From: Fragilariopsis cylindrus CCMP1102
Taxonomy: Eukaryota; Bacillariophyta; Bacillariophyceae; Bacillariales; Bacillariaceae
NCBI GenBank assembly: GCA_900095095.1
Contig: FMBT01000360.1
Location: forward strand, 1-64,000
Length of the DNA stretch: 64,000 nucleotides
Reading direction: 5' to 3'
The notes beneath the pieces are model-generated. The model had not been told where the DNA came from. It did not search any database and saw only the letters and a program-made list of their open reading frames with translations. The position numbers were made by a program, and so were the translations under genes. This document shows positions 31,281 through 39,701 of the stretch, piece by piece (the first letter of the stretch is position 1; each line of letters opens with the position of its first letter).

Positions 31281-34200
31281 TGGTGTCGGGAGGTGAATAG
31301 TAAAAAGTTAAATCAAAATAAATTAATTAAAAATGAATTAACACAATACAACCCATCTTCGCGTACAAAACACATGTCATATGCAGCAGCCGTAACAAGC
31401 AATAGTAATAGCAAACTTAGCAACCTAACCGCGAGACTACAGCCAATCACAAACAACATACCACAGGGCCATCCAGATACAGCAGCAACAGGAACTTTCC
31501 TAGCCAAACAGCACAGTACAATAGGAACACCAATGCACCATGAACAATTCGGGGTCCTATGCGCAAATAACACCACGATGAACTCAACCACAACCAGGCA
31601 ATTGAATCTCTCACCACATCTTCCGGCCAGTGCACAACAAGGACATGCTTTCAAGGAAATGGACAAATCACTCGTCTCAGTACCAGTACTATGTGATGCT
31701 GGCTGCCAAGTACTCTTCGGAGAACACAACGTACAGGTAATAAGGAATAACAAAGTCATTATTGAAGGTGATCGCGACGCAGTAACCAACCTATGGCTCA
31801 TACCACTTGAAAACAACAACAAGAACAAAGAAAACCAACCTCGATCCGCATACATACAGTTACAACACAGGGCCAACAGCGCATACAGGCAAAAATCAGC
31901 AGCACACCTACAAGCATTCCACCACGCATCACTGGGAGCACCAGTCGTCACTACACTAATCAGAGCAATCAACAATAACTGGCTCACTTCATTCCCAGGA
32001 CTAACAGCAGATGGTGTACGAAAACACCTACCAAAATCAATTCAAACCACAATGGGACATATGCACAAAGTCAGACAAAACATTCGATCAACAAAAGTGG
32101 TAACAGATAAGGAAATAATGGAAGAGAACAAAGATGAAACAGACCCATCGGAAGACTATCTACCACCTCGCAACATCAACAATAGAGATCACATTGTACA
32201 GATTACAGCAATCAAATTTGCAGACCTAAAAGGTATGACGTCCAGCGACCAAACAGGTGCCTTTCCACATACATCAGCAAAGGGAAATCGATATGTAATG
32301 ATAATGGAGGATAGCGACACGGGAGTAATACTAGCCACAGGAATCACATCTAGAAAGAAAGAACACTTATTAGAAGGCTTCAAAACAATGCACGACACCC
32401 TCAAGAAAGCTGGTATCAACCCTATCATCCACAGAATAGACAATGAATTTTCGACAGATTTAATTGAAGAAATTGAAGCAAGAGGATTAGCATACCAAAT
32501 AGCACCACCGGGTAACCATCGTACTCTCCCAGCTGAACGCTCAATCCAGACATTTAAAAATCACTTCGAATCCACTCTCTATGGGTGTGATCCTGGATTC
32601 CCCAAAAATCAATGGGATAGACTAATCGACATTGCAGTTATAACTTTAAACATGCTCAGAGGATCACGAATCAACCCAAAGAAATCAGCATACAATGAAA
32701 TATGGGGTAACTTCGACTTCAACAAAACACCACTTGCACCACCTGGCTGCCTAGTTGTAGCGCACGAACGACCACAGGACAGAGGAACATGGGCTGAACA
32801 CGGAGTGAAAGGATACTTCATCGGACCAGCGAAACATCACTACAGGAATTATGAGGTCTACATACCAACAACAAGGGGAGTGAGAACCACGGACACAATT
32901 GAATTCTTTCCAAAACACGTACAAATGCCATCGACATCATCAGAAGATAGACTAGCAAGTGTAACAGAAGATTTAGTAGCAATACTACAACAACCACATC
33001 CACCTACGCCATTCCTCAATCAAGGAACAAAAACAAACGATGCCATTAACAGATTAAGTGAAATTTTCACACCTAGACAAAGGAATGAGGCAGCTACAAG
33101 GGTGGCAGGGCAACAGGAAGACCAACACCAACACTTCAATACGAACCGAGTAGCTACAAGGGTGGCATTACCAACAATTAACGAAGATGAAATAGGAACC
33201 AAAATAAGAAAAAACTACAACAACACCATTCAACGAGGAGAAGTAACACATTACAACGAAGTTAACAGACTATATCACATCACATATGACAGTGGAGACA
33301 ACGAGCAAGTAAGCAACAGAACACTCAACCAATACCGATGCAATGACACAGATACAGACCTGACACGACGAATGACTAGATTATCAACACAACTACAAAG
33401 GGCCAACATCGTACAACAAAATAAGAATGCCAGAACAGGAGCAAAACTACCAGCTCACTTTGCAAATGCAGTCTTTGATGAAGACACTGGAAAAATGCTA
33501 GATTACAAGCAATTAATCAACCACAACAAAAAAGAAACAAGAGAGTGGTGGCAAAAATCCTCTTCAAACGAATTCGGAAGACTCATGAAGGGTGCAGGAC
33601 GCAACAAAGATGGCACACAGCGAGTAACAGGTTCTGACACATTCCACTTCATCCACAAGAAAGATGTTCCACAAGAAAAGAAAGTGACATATGCAAGGTT
33701 TGTCTGTGACATACGACTACAAAAAGATGAAATCAACCGTACAAGACTAACAGTAGGAGGAAATCTCCTGGAATACGAAGGAAAAACAAGCACTGAATCT
33801 GCAGGCCTGGAAACAATCAAAATACATCTCAACAGTACAATATCAACCCCAGGCGCCCAGTACGCAGCAGCCGATATCGGAAACTTCTACACAAACTCAA
33901 AACTTAAAACATCAGAGTACATGAAGATCCACATCAGTATGATCCCACAGGAGATAATCAACGAATACGATGTTATGAAGTTAGTGGCCATAGATGGATA
34001 CGTATATGTAGAAATAACTGGAGCCATGTATGGGCTAGCACAAAGTGGAAGAATTGCAAACCAAGACCTCCAAAAGCACTTAGCAAAGTATGGATACTAC
34101 CCATCACGAAGGACGCCAGGACTATGGAAACACAGAACAAGAAAAATCAACTTCACACTGGTAGTTGACGACTTTGGAATAAAATACACCAACAAGAATG

Positions 34201-35354
34201 ATATTGATCACCTAATTGATGCAATCAAAGAAAAATACCCAATAAAAATTGATTGGGAAGGATCCAAATACATTGGCATCGATTTAAAATGGGACTATAT
34301 CAAACGGGAAGTCACACTATCGATGAAAGGATATGCAACACGAGCACTAAAGCAATTCCAACACCCAATGCCAACCAAACACCACTACGGACCAACCAAG
34401 TACATACCTCCGGAATATGGAAAAAAGATCCAATATGAAACAGAAGATATGTCACCGATTTTAACAGACAAACAAAAGAATCACATACAGAAAGTCTGTG
34501 GAAAGTTTCTATACCAGGGCCGAGGAGTCGACATGACACAACTACACTCACTCAACGAACTAAGTATTCACGCTACAACAGCAACTGAAGAAACCCAAGC
34601 AGCCCTCATCCTATTCCTCAACTACATTGCCAGCAACCCTGATGCAACCATAATCTACAGAGCAAGCGACATGATACTATCATGTGAAAGCGATGCAGCC
34701 TACCAAGTAGCACCAAAATCAAGAAGCAGAGCAGGAGGGTACACATATCTAGGAAATAAAACAGGAACTCAATTCAACGGACCAATACATGTACTAGCAA
34801 AAATAATCAAGGCAGTAATGGGATCAGCAGCTGAAGCTGAAGTTGCAGGCCTATACATGAATGCACAAGAACTATCGCCAATGCGAACAACCCTGGAAGA
34901 ACTAGACCATCCACAACCACCTACACCATTAAAAACTGACAACAGCACAGCAGATGGTATCATGAACAAAACAATCAAACAAAGACAAAGCAAGGCAATG
35001 GACAAAAGATTCTATTGGCTGCAAGACAGAGTCGAACAAGGAGAATTCAACGTATTCTGGGCACCAGGAAAACACAATTTAGCAGACTACTTCACCAAAT
35101 ACCATTCTCCTGCCACACACAAAAAATTAAGACCTATATATACATATATAGAAGGTAAAAGTCCAACGACATTGCAAGGGTGTATTGAATTACTAACGAA
35201 CGCCGACAGACCAAGCGCGCGCCCACATTCAAATAGTAGAACAATCACGCCGGACAAGAGAGCTGTTACAACCAGCCAGCCAAACCGCTTACTCAACAGG
35301 CTTGACAGCCTCAGCAAAGCACTCAAGCAGAGCTTAGTTGGAACAATAGCATAG
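31281..35354 (+). CDS. pol: Retrotransposon Pol polyprotein (in frame with gag after UGA)
   Basis: Open from the gag UGA to TAG at 35352-35354 inside the 3' LTR. The reading frame has no ATG at its start (a GTG lies at 31293; first ATG at 31374), so expression by readthrough is likely. Segments in order: VLCDAGCQVLFG, protease-like but DAG in place of the usual D(S/T)G; pre-integrase FPGLTADGVRKHLPKS; integrase with Asp in KFADLKGMTSSDQTG, RIDNEF and Glu in PAERSIQTFK; reverse transcriptase with ADIGNFYTNS and VVDDFG; RNase H with CESDAAY, AEAEVAGLY and KTDNSTA. The tail VFWAPGKHNLADYFTKYHS is typical. No disabling lesion seen apart from the UGA. Confidence 0.9.
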   Translation, partial: WCREVNSKKLNQNKLIKNELTQYNPSSRTKHMSYAAAVTSNSNSKLSNLTARLQPITNNIPQGHPDTAATGTFLAKQHSTIGTPMHHEQFGVLCANNTTMNSTTTRQLNLSPHLPASAQQGHAFKEMDKSLVSVPVLCDAGCQVLFGEHNVQVIRNNKVIIEGDRDAVTNLWLIPLENNNKNKENQPRSAYIQLQHRANSAYRQKSAAHLQAFHHASLGAPVVTTLIRAINNNWLTSFPGLTADGVRKHLPKSIQTTMGHMHKVRQNIRSTKVVTDKEIMEENKDETDPSEDYLPPRNINNRDHIVQITAIKFADLKGMTSSDQTGAFPHTSAKGNRYVMIMEDSDTGVILATGITSRKKEHLLEGFKTMHDTLKKAGINPIIHRIDNEFSTDLIEEIEARGLAYQIAPPGNHRTLPAERSIQTFKNHFESTLYGCDPGFPKNQWDRLIDIAVITLNMLRGSRINPKKSAYNEIWGNFDFNKTPLAPPGCLVVAHERPQDRGTWAEHGVKGYFIGPAKHHYRNYEVYIPTTRGVRTTDTIEFFPKHVQMPSTSSEDRLASVTEDLVAILQQPHPPTPFLNQGTKTNDAINRLSEIFTPRQRNEAATRVAGQQEDQHQHFNTNRVATRVALPTINEDEIGTKIRKNYNNTIQRGEVTHYNEVNRLYHITYDSGDNEQVSNRTLNQYRCNDTDTDLTRRMTRLSTQLQRANIVQQNKNARTGAKLPAHFANAVFDEDTGKMLDYKQLINHNKKETREWWQKSSSNEFGRLMKGAGRNKDGTQRVTGSDTFHFIHKKDVPQEKKVTYARFVCDIRLQKDEINRTRLTVGGNLLEYEGKTSTESAGLETIKIHLNSTISTPGAQYAAADIGNFYTNSKLKTSEYMKIHISMIPQEIINEYDVMKLVAIDGYVYVEITGAMYGLAQSGRIANQDLQKHLAKYGYYPSRRTPGLWKHRTRKINFTLVVDDFGIKYTNKNDIDHLIDAIKEKYPIKIDWEGSKYIGIDLKWDYIKREVTLSMKGYATRALKQFQHPMPTKHHYGPTKYIPPEYGKKIQYETEDMSPILTDKQKNHIQKVCGKFLYQGRGVDMTQLHSLNELSIHATTATEETQAALILFLNYIASNPDATIIYRASDMILSCESDAAYQVAPKSRSRAGGYTYLGNKTGTQFNGPIHVLAKIIKAVMGSAAEAEVAGLYMNAQELSPMRTTLEELDHPQPPTPLKTDNSTADGIMNKTIKQRQSKAMDKRFYWLQDRVEQGEFNVFWAPGKHNLADYFTKYHSPATHKKLRPIYTYIEGKSPTTLQGCIELLTNADRPSARPHSNSRTITPDKRAVTTSQPNRLLNRLDSLSKALKQSLVGTIA

Positions 35355-35419
35355 GCTCATTAATCGTTTAGAACAACCTTTACAACTACTACTAACATTC
35401 GCCTACTTAGCTCTTAACA
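35183..35419 (+). repeat. 3' LTR
   Basis: Identical to 29668-29904. The purine-rich GCAAGGGTG just upstream is a weak candidate polypurine tract. The pol stop codon lies inside this LTR, so the 5' LTR carries the same frame as non-functional sequence. Confidence 0.9.
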
Positions 35420-35429
35420 GTTCTCTTTG

Positions 35430-35855
35430 GCAACCCTTTTATATGAGATATATTGTGGTTTATTTTTGGTCAAAAATCATTTTGTTTGTGTGCCTTCTAT
35501 TCTACAACAGCGGATTGTAATTTATGCAACAACCACAGACACAAAAAATGGGTGGGAGGCAACTACAATGTTCTAGTACACTATAAGAATGCTAGTGCAT
35601 CCGGCCCAAAAGGTGTTGTCCTCTGCAACCCTTTCAAATGAGATATATTGTTGTTCATTTTGTTCATAAATCATGTTATTTTTGTGCCTACCTATCCTAC
35701 CACACCAGCGGATTGTAATTTATTCAACAACCACAGGAACAAAAGTATGGTAGGAGGTAACTACAATGTTCCAGTATTCTATAAGAATGCTAGTACACCC
35801 GACCCAGAAGGGTGTTGTCCTCTGCAACACTTTCAAATGAGATATTTTGTTGTGT
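35430..35855. repeat. Tandem repeat of about 196 bp within the DNA transposon
   Basis: Unit 1 is 35430-35624, unit 2 is 35625-35823, and a partial third runs to about 35855. A fourth copy was split by the retrotransposon: its 3' part is at about 29596-29667. Each starts GCAACCCTTT and contains GGTAGGAGG(T/C)AACTACAATG-like and TATAAGAATGCTAGT blocks. Confidence 0.85.
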
Positions 35856-35893
35856 GTACACATACATTCATACATTTTAAATCCCTAAAATGT

Positions 35894-36257
35894 GTGCTGT
35901 GTGTGAGCCTACATTGCGACATGCCAGTAGGCTTACAAGACTAAGGAATATGATAGTTGTCCATCCAATAGGTCGATTGTAAACCTCACAGTTTATTTTT
36001 CCAAAAAAATGACTTTTTAGGTGTATATATTTGATGCTAAAGTTATTATTATATACTACAGTAACAAATACTAGTAAAATTTGGGCATGATTTAGTTTTT
36101 ATATTGGCATATTTGGGCATTATTTAGTGTTTATACATGCATATTTGGGCATTATTTAGTTTTTTTATTCGTACCAATATCACGTAACAAACACCTCTCG
36201 TTAACAAATACATCAGACCGGTTTACAGGGTATGTATTTGTTAACGCGAGCAGACTG
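35894..36257 (-). repeat. Right terminal inverted repeat
   Basis: Inverted partner of 28026-28403. It carries three near-copies of a 36-39-bp unit with TTTGGGCAT(T/G)ATTTAGT (36085-36165) where the left arm has one, so the arms have changed length since insertion. Confidence 0.87.
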
Positions 36258-36485
36258 TACTGTAAAAGAGTCTAACGCATGCACACATACGGTAAACACA
36301 ACTTACGGGGCGAAGAGTGCGAATACCGTTAGTATTAAAAAGGAACTAATTTAGCTCTAAAATCAGCGTTTTACTTTTCTCCTGTTGAAATGAAATGAAG
36401 AGCACCCTGAGGAACACCAACCAAGGTGTGACATTGGATGCACAGTTGAAGTAAAAGAAGTAAAATGTATAACCGCGAGTCGGTA

Positions 36486-37117
36486 TTAGAGACAACAAAT
36501 AATATGTGAGGTAAAACGCAAGAAGGCGGGTTGTCTTCTGTACACTATGATCTCATCTAGCACATAACAAACAGCAAGTTTGAATTCATATGTTTCATTT
36601 GTTATTATTTCTCCAAGCTCATCATTAGGAAATAGAGGATCTTCATTCCTTTCCAACAAAAGGACGTGTCCACCATTCTGGGCCATTACAAAGTGGCAGA
36701 AAAACTTATTTCTACCCTCCAACAATTCCTCTGTATGATACTGATCTGTTTTGAAGATTTCTTCAGGACCAACAGCATTCAAGAATGCAGAAAAGAGAAG
36801 TCCATCCTCCCATTCAGCACAGCCTGACCATTGAGCATGAAATCAATTGCTGCTATTTGGCTCTAGAGACGCACTTCCGTAGCTCTACTACTGTCCTCCA
36901 AGAGGACATACCAATAGTATATTTTACTACCAGCAAATTCTTCAATTATTTCATACATAAAATCACGTCCATTATTTATCTCAGTACACCTTTCAGTAGG
37001 AACTTTGTCGTCACATCCAAACCCCTCAGCAACATCACCCGTTGCCTTTAATTGTAACTGACACCCAATCTCAATACGGAGCTGCTGCCAAAAATACTGG
37101 GAATACGGTAGAAACAA
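36486..37117 (-). CDS. Unidentified protein, two exons, start unclear
   Basis: Exons 37117..36892 and 36823..36486 join in phase 1 across a 68-bp intron (donor GTAGTA, acceptor CAG), turning YVLLEDS into YVLLEDSCAEWEDGLLFSAF. The joined protein has about 188 residues and no recognised family; it includes RNKFFCHFVMAQNGGHVLLL and ends FTSHIICCL. The first codon shown is TTG with an in-frame stop just upstream and a tRNA gene 44 bp beyond, so the true start is missing: either the gene is truncated or an upstream intron was missed. The nearby transposon could have caused a break. Treat as a gene fragment. Confidence 0.45.
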
Positions 37118-37160
37118 CGCTTCTTAATTTATTATTCGGGATTTGCAACAAAAGAAAAAA

Positions 37161-37232
37161 TGACCCTGACGGGGCTCGAACCCGCAACCTTCAGTTTCGA
37201 AGACTGAAGCTCTACCATTGAGCCACAAGGCC
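37161..37232 (-). tRNA. tRNA-Arg (anticodon UCG)
   Basis: 72 nt forming a full cloverleaf. The acceptor stem pairs GGCCTTG with CAGGGTC (two G-U pairs). D arm GCTCAATGGTAGAGC; anticodon stem TCAGT/ACTGA with loop CTTCGAA, so the anticodon is TCG (reads CGA, arginine). T arm GCGGGTTCGAGCCCCGT; discriminator A. A T-run follows on the minus strand as a Pol III stop. No intron and no encoded CCA. Confidence 0.96.
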
Positions 37233-37712
37233 TAATTCACGTTTTTGTTGTGATGTTGTATCGATTTGCCAAATTTTTTAATATAATAAAAATTTGATAT
37301 GAAAAATGAAACTCAACAAGGTCAATTTCGTTCAAATTTTACATTTCAATCCTCTTATGTAGCCCCTAGTATATCGTCTACTTGCAACTGGAGGAGTATC
37401 TTTAGCTATGTTCAATGATTCCATTATATTTGATAATTTTATAGTGCATGTACTACTAATAGCTATAGGCCCATTATATATATAGTAATCATAGTAATTG
37501 TTCTTTTAAAGTTAAGATATTCGGCATCATAATAACTATCTATAGAAAAGGTAATATTTATCCTTTCTATATATATACTTCTAAAGTTTTTAGTTCAAAG
37601 TGATAGATTAGTATTTATTCTATTCATTGTCTCACCTACACTAACACATTACTCGTAAGGAATTTGGGGATATACAAGTACAGTGATAATATCCAAAGTT
37701 ATTCCAGTTCAA
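37233..37712. other. Intergenic, no gene recognised
   Basis: 480 bp, strongly AT-rich with several TATATA tracts. Nothing recognised beyond the tRNA upstream region. Confidence 0.55.
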
Positions 37713-39122
37713 TCAAAGAATGTCGTTGCTGAAAAATGCATCCGAATCGCATAATAAGAATTCTTTTTCACATACGGGGGCGGTTCCATTCATTTTCAAT
37801 TTTTGATTAAATTTATGCCAATCACTCTTGAAATGACTTCGGAATTCAGCTGGAGTGTCAAAACCACCACCACAGGTATTACAACTCTTCCTAGTACTTG
37901 ATGGATCTGAATTATTATTATCATTATTCGATATGGTGGTGCTGATCGTGTGCGTAGTGTTGGTATTATGGGACACTGTTAATGATTGTTCAAAACCACC
38001 CTGTTGATGATTCGATGTACTTGTTGTAGAAGTACCTTTTGTTTTGTAATCATTCGTGTCCGAATCCTCTATTCTTCGACTTGCTTTCTGGTTTTTCTTT
38101 TTCTTCTTTTTTTGAGCCTTTCTTCGATTGGCGACTGACATTTCTTCGTTTTCATTATCACTATTATTATCATTACTATCATTATTATCATTTCTATTAT
38201 CATTATCATTTCTCTTATGTTTATCTTGGGAAGAAATATGGACCTGACTTAATAGTTTTGCGGCATGGTTATCAGTAGCAGTGTCTTCTTCGTTCTGCTG
38301 TACCAGCGTGTGGTTTTGGTGATTTCCAACCTCTAATTCTAAGTTGACATCTCCTTGCTTCGTTACTACTTGATTTACAATTTCGATCCGCGCCCCTATC
38401 ATCATTTCCATAGCATCATTAAGGATCCGATATAAACTCGGATCAACCAAAATTTTATACTCGAGAACGTCTTTCTTTTTATCATCATCTTCGTCGTCTT
38501 CATTCACAGATGATTCCACTTCTGGAAAGACAACGTCGTTGTCTTTCAAAGTTCTTTCTATATCAGTTTTATCCCCTGACGGAATCAGTAATAGGAGTTC
38601 CATTTTAGCTCTTCGAATGGGTACGACCTTTTGTAGTAGTTTAACACAGTCTAAATATTGTCGTTTTAATGGTTTGGAGGGATGGATTGATATATTGGCT
38701 TGTTGCATCGCGTGTCGAATCTGAGAAATCGTATACGGACGATCTGATGCCGGATGAACACAATTCTTAGATATCCATTCAGCTATTTGAGCCGACGTCT
38801 TTTCATTCTGTTGTGTCCGTTCCTTATCGGAAACCTGTAACTGTCCCTTGGATAAAATTAATTTAGAAATTTCATCTTCGTCTTTCGTTCCGAAAACCTT
38901 CAACATATCTTTCGCCTTTGCGAACTCACCCTTGCTAACATTTGTGAATATACGTTCTGTCTGTAAAACTTCGGATAGATCCTGCTCTAGACCAGCGCGA
39001 TAATCAACGACCTTATTCTTATAACATGCAATTTCGAATCGTTTACCCCCCTTGTTCATCCGGACGACAGCAACATTGGTCAATTTTACTTGATTGATCG
39101 GTGTATAGATTTGTTGAGACAT
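37713..39122 (-). CDS. SBDS: SBDS ribosome maturation factor with C-terminal C2H2 finger
   Basis: 469 residues, one exon; about 250 is usual. SBDS works with the GTPase EFL1 to release eIF6 from late 60S subunits. The N-terminal FYSH domain reads INQVKLTNVAVVRMNKGGKR, FEIACYKNKVVDYR and FTNVSKGEFAKAKDM. The middle domain has RPYTISQIRHAM, and the third domain starts near VPIRRAKMELLLLIP. Beyond it lie about 150 disordered acidic/basic residues (Asn/Asp runs, QKKKKKKNQK), then CNTCGGGFDTPAEFRSHFKS and DWHKF, a U1/JAZ-type C2H2 finger of the kind that binds double-stranded RNA. Similar tails occur on SBDS of some plants and protists. Confidence 0.93.
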   Translation of the reverse strand: MSQQIYTPINQVKLTNVAVVRMNKGGKRFEIACYKNKVVDYRAGLEQDLSEVLQTERIFTNVSKGEFAKAKDMLKVFGTKDEDEISKLILSKGQLQVSDKERTQQNEKTSAQIAEWISKNCVHPASDRPYTISQIRHAMQQANISIHPSKPLKRQYLDCVKLLQKVVPIRRAKMELLLLIPSGDKTDIERTLKDNDVVFPEVESSVNEDDEDDDKKKDVLEYKILVDPSLYRILNDAMEMMIGARIEIVNQVVTKQGDVNLELEVGNHQNHTLVQQNEEDTATDNHAAKLLSQVHISSQDKHKRNDNDNRNDNNDSNDNNSDNENEEMSVANRRKAQKKKKKKNQKASRRIEDSDTNDYKTKGTSTTSTSNHQQGGFEQSLTVSHNTNTTHTISTTISNNDNNNSDPSSTRKSCNTCGGGFDTPAEFRSHFKSDWHKFNQKLKMNGTAPVCEKEFLLCDSDAFFSNDIL

Positions 39123-39701
39123 AGTACACTGTAGCTAGTAGTATCGATATTCACGTATATGATTCACAGAGCGATGCTGGAAAGTTGCTTTTGGATAGTG
39201 ATGATGGTGGGTTGGCTTCCCTGACTCTTGTTCTCTTATCTGTCGATATGCTGCATCAACAAGACAATGTTCACTTTGCTTGACAGAATAAGATTGAATA
39301 ATTGTGTTGGGTTTGGGATTTCGATACGAAATCTAATATTTCGGATGGCGGTGAACGATTGAAAATAAAAATTGAGCAAAACTTTCTTTGATTTTCCCAT
39401 CCCCCAGTAGATTCGCTTTACGCTTGCTTTACGGTATGCACGGTAAGAACGTTAGCAGGTTCTCAACTCTAAAAGAGTAGAAATCTTGATATAATCATAT
39501 AGTCCGATCTAGATAATTTTCTAGGTTATTCCTTGCATGTTCCCTACTGGATTATACTACAGTACTGCAGCATATCTAGTGGATAGATTGTTCCAAACAG
39601 GTTATTATTATTTAATGGTATCATTATTATTATTATACCATGTTACTAAGATATTGTATTTACAGGTACTTTCTACTCCTCCTTTCTATTGCATTCTTTT
39701 T
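39123..39701. other. Intergenic upstream of SBDS
   Basis: 579 bp with no convincing gene; the frame at 39537-39725 is low-complexity and overlaps the P450 remnant's 3' end. Confidence 0.55.

Larger units (their letters stand above)
29668..35419 (+). mobile_element. Ty1/copia LTR retrotransposon (CoDi-like), intact and young
   Basis: Two 237-bp LTRs (29668-29904 and 35183-35419) identical at every position I compared, flanked by GTTCT (29663-29667 and 35420-35424). Domain order is gag, protease-like, integrase, reverse transcriptase, RNase H, i.e. copia order. Reverse transcriptase uses VVDDFG rather than the usual YVDD, as in related elements of diatoms and other stramenopiles. Joining the flanks rebuilds the host repeat (GATGTTCTCTTTGGCAACCC against GGTGTTGTCCTCTGCAACCC), proving insertion into the older DNA element. 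Because GTTCT also follows the 5' LTR, the exact 3' LTR edge is ambiguous by 5 bp. Confidence 0.93.
28026..36257. mobile_element. Non-autonomous inverted-repeat DNA transposon (TA target duplication), interrupted by a retrotransposon
   Basis: Outer ends are inverted copies beginning CAGTCTGCTCGCGTTAAC and flanked by TA at 28024-28025 and 36258-36259. The inner arms (about 28198-28402 and 35894-36100) are nearly identical in inverted orientation. Removing the 5752-bp retrotransposon and one 5-bp duplication leaves about 2475 bp. No transposase frame is visible, so it would need a partner in trans. TA duplication fits the Tc1/mariner-type superfamilies, but the ends do not let me name one. Confidence 0.85.
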
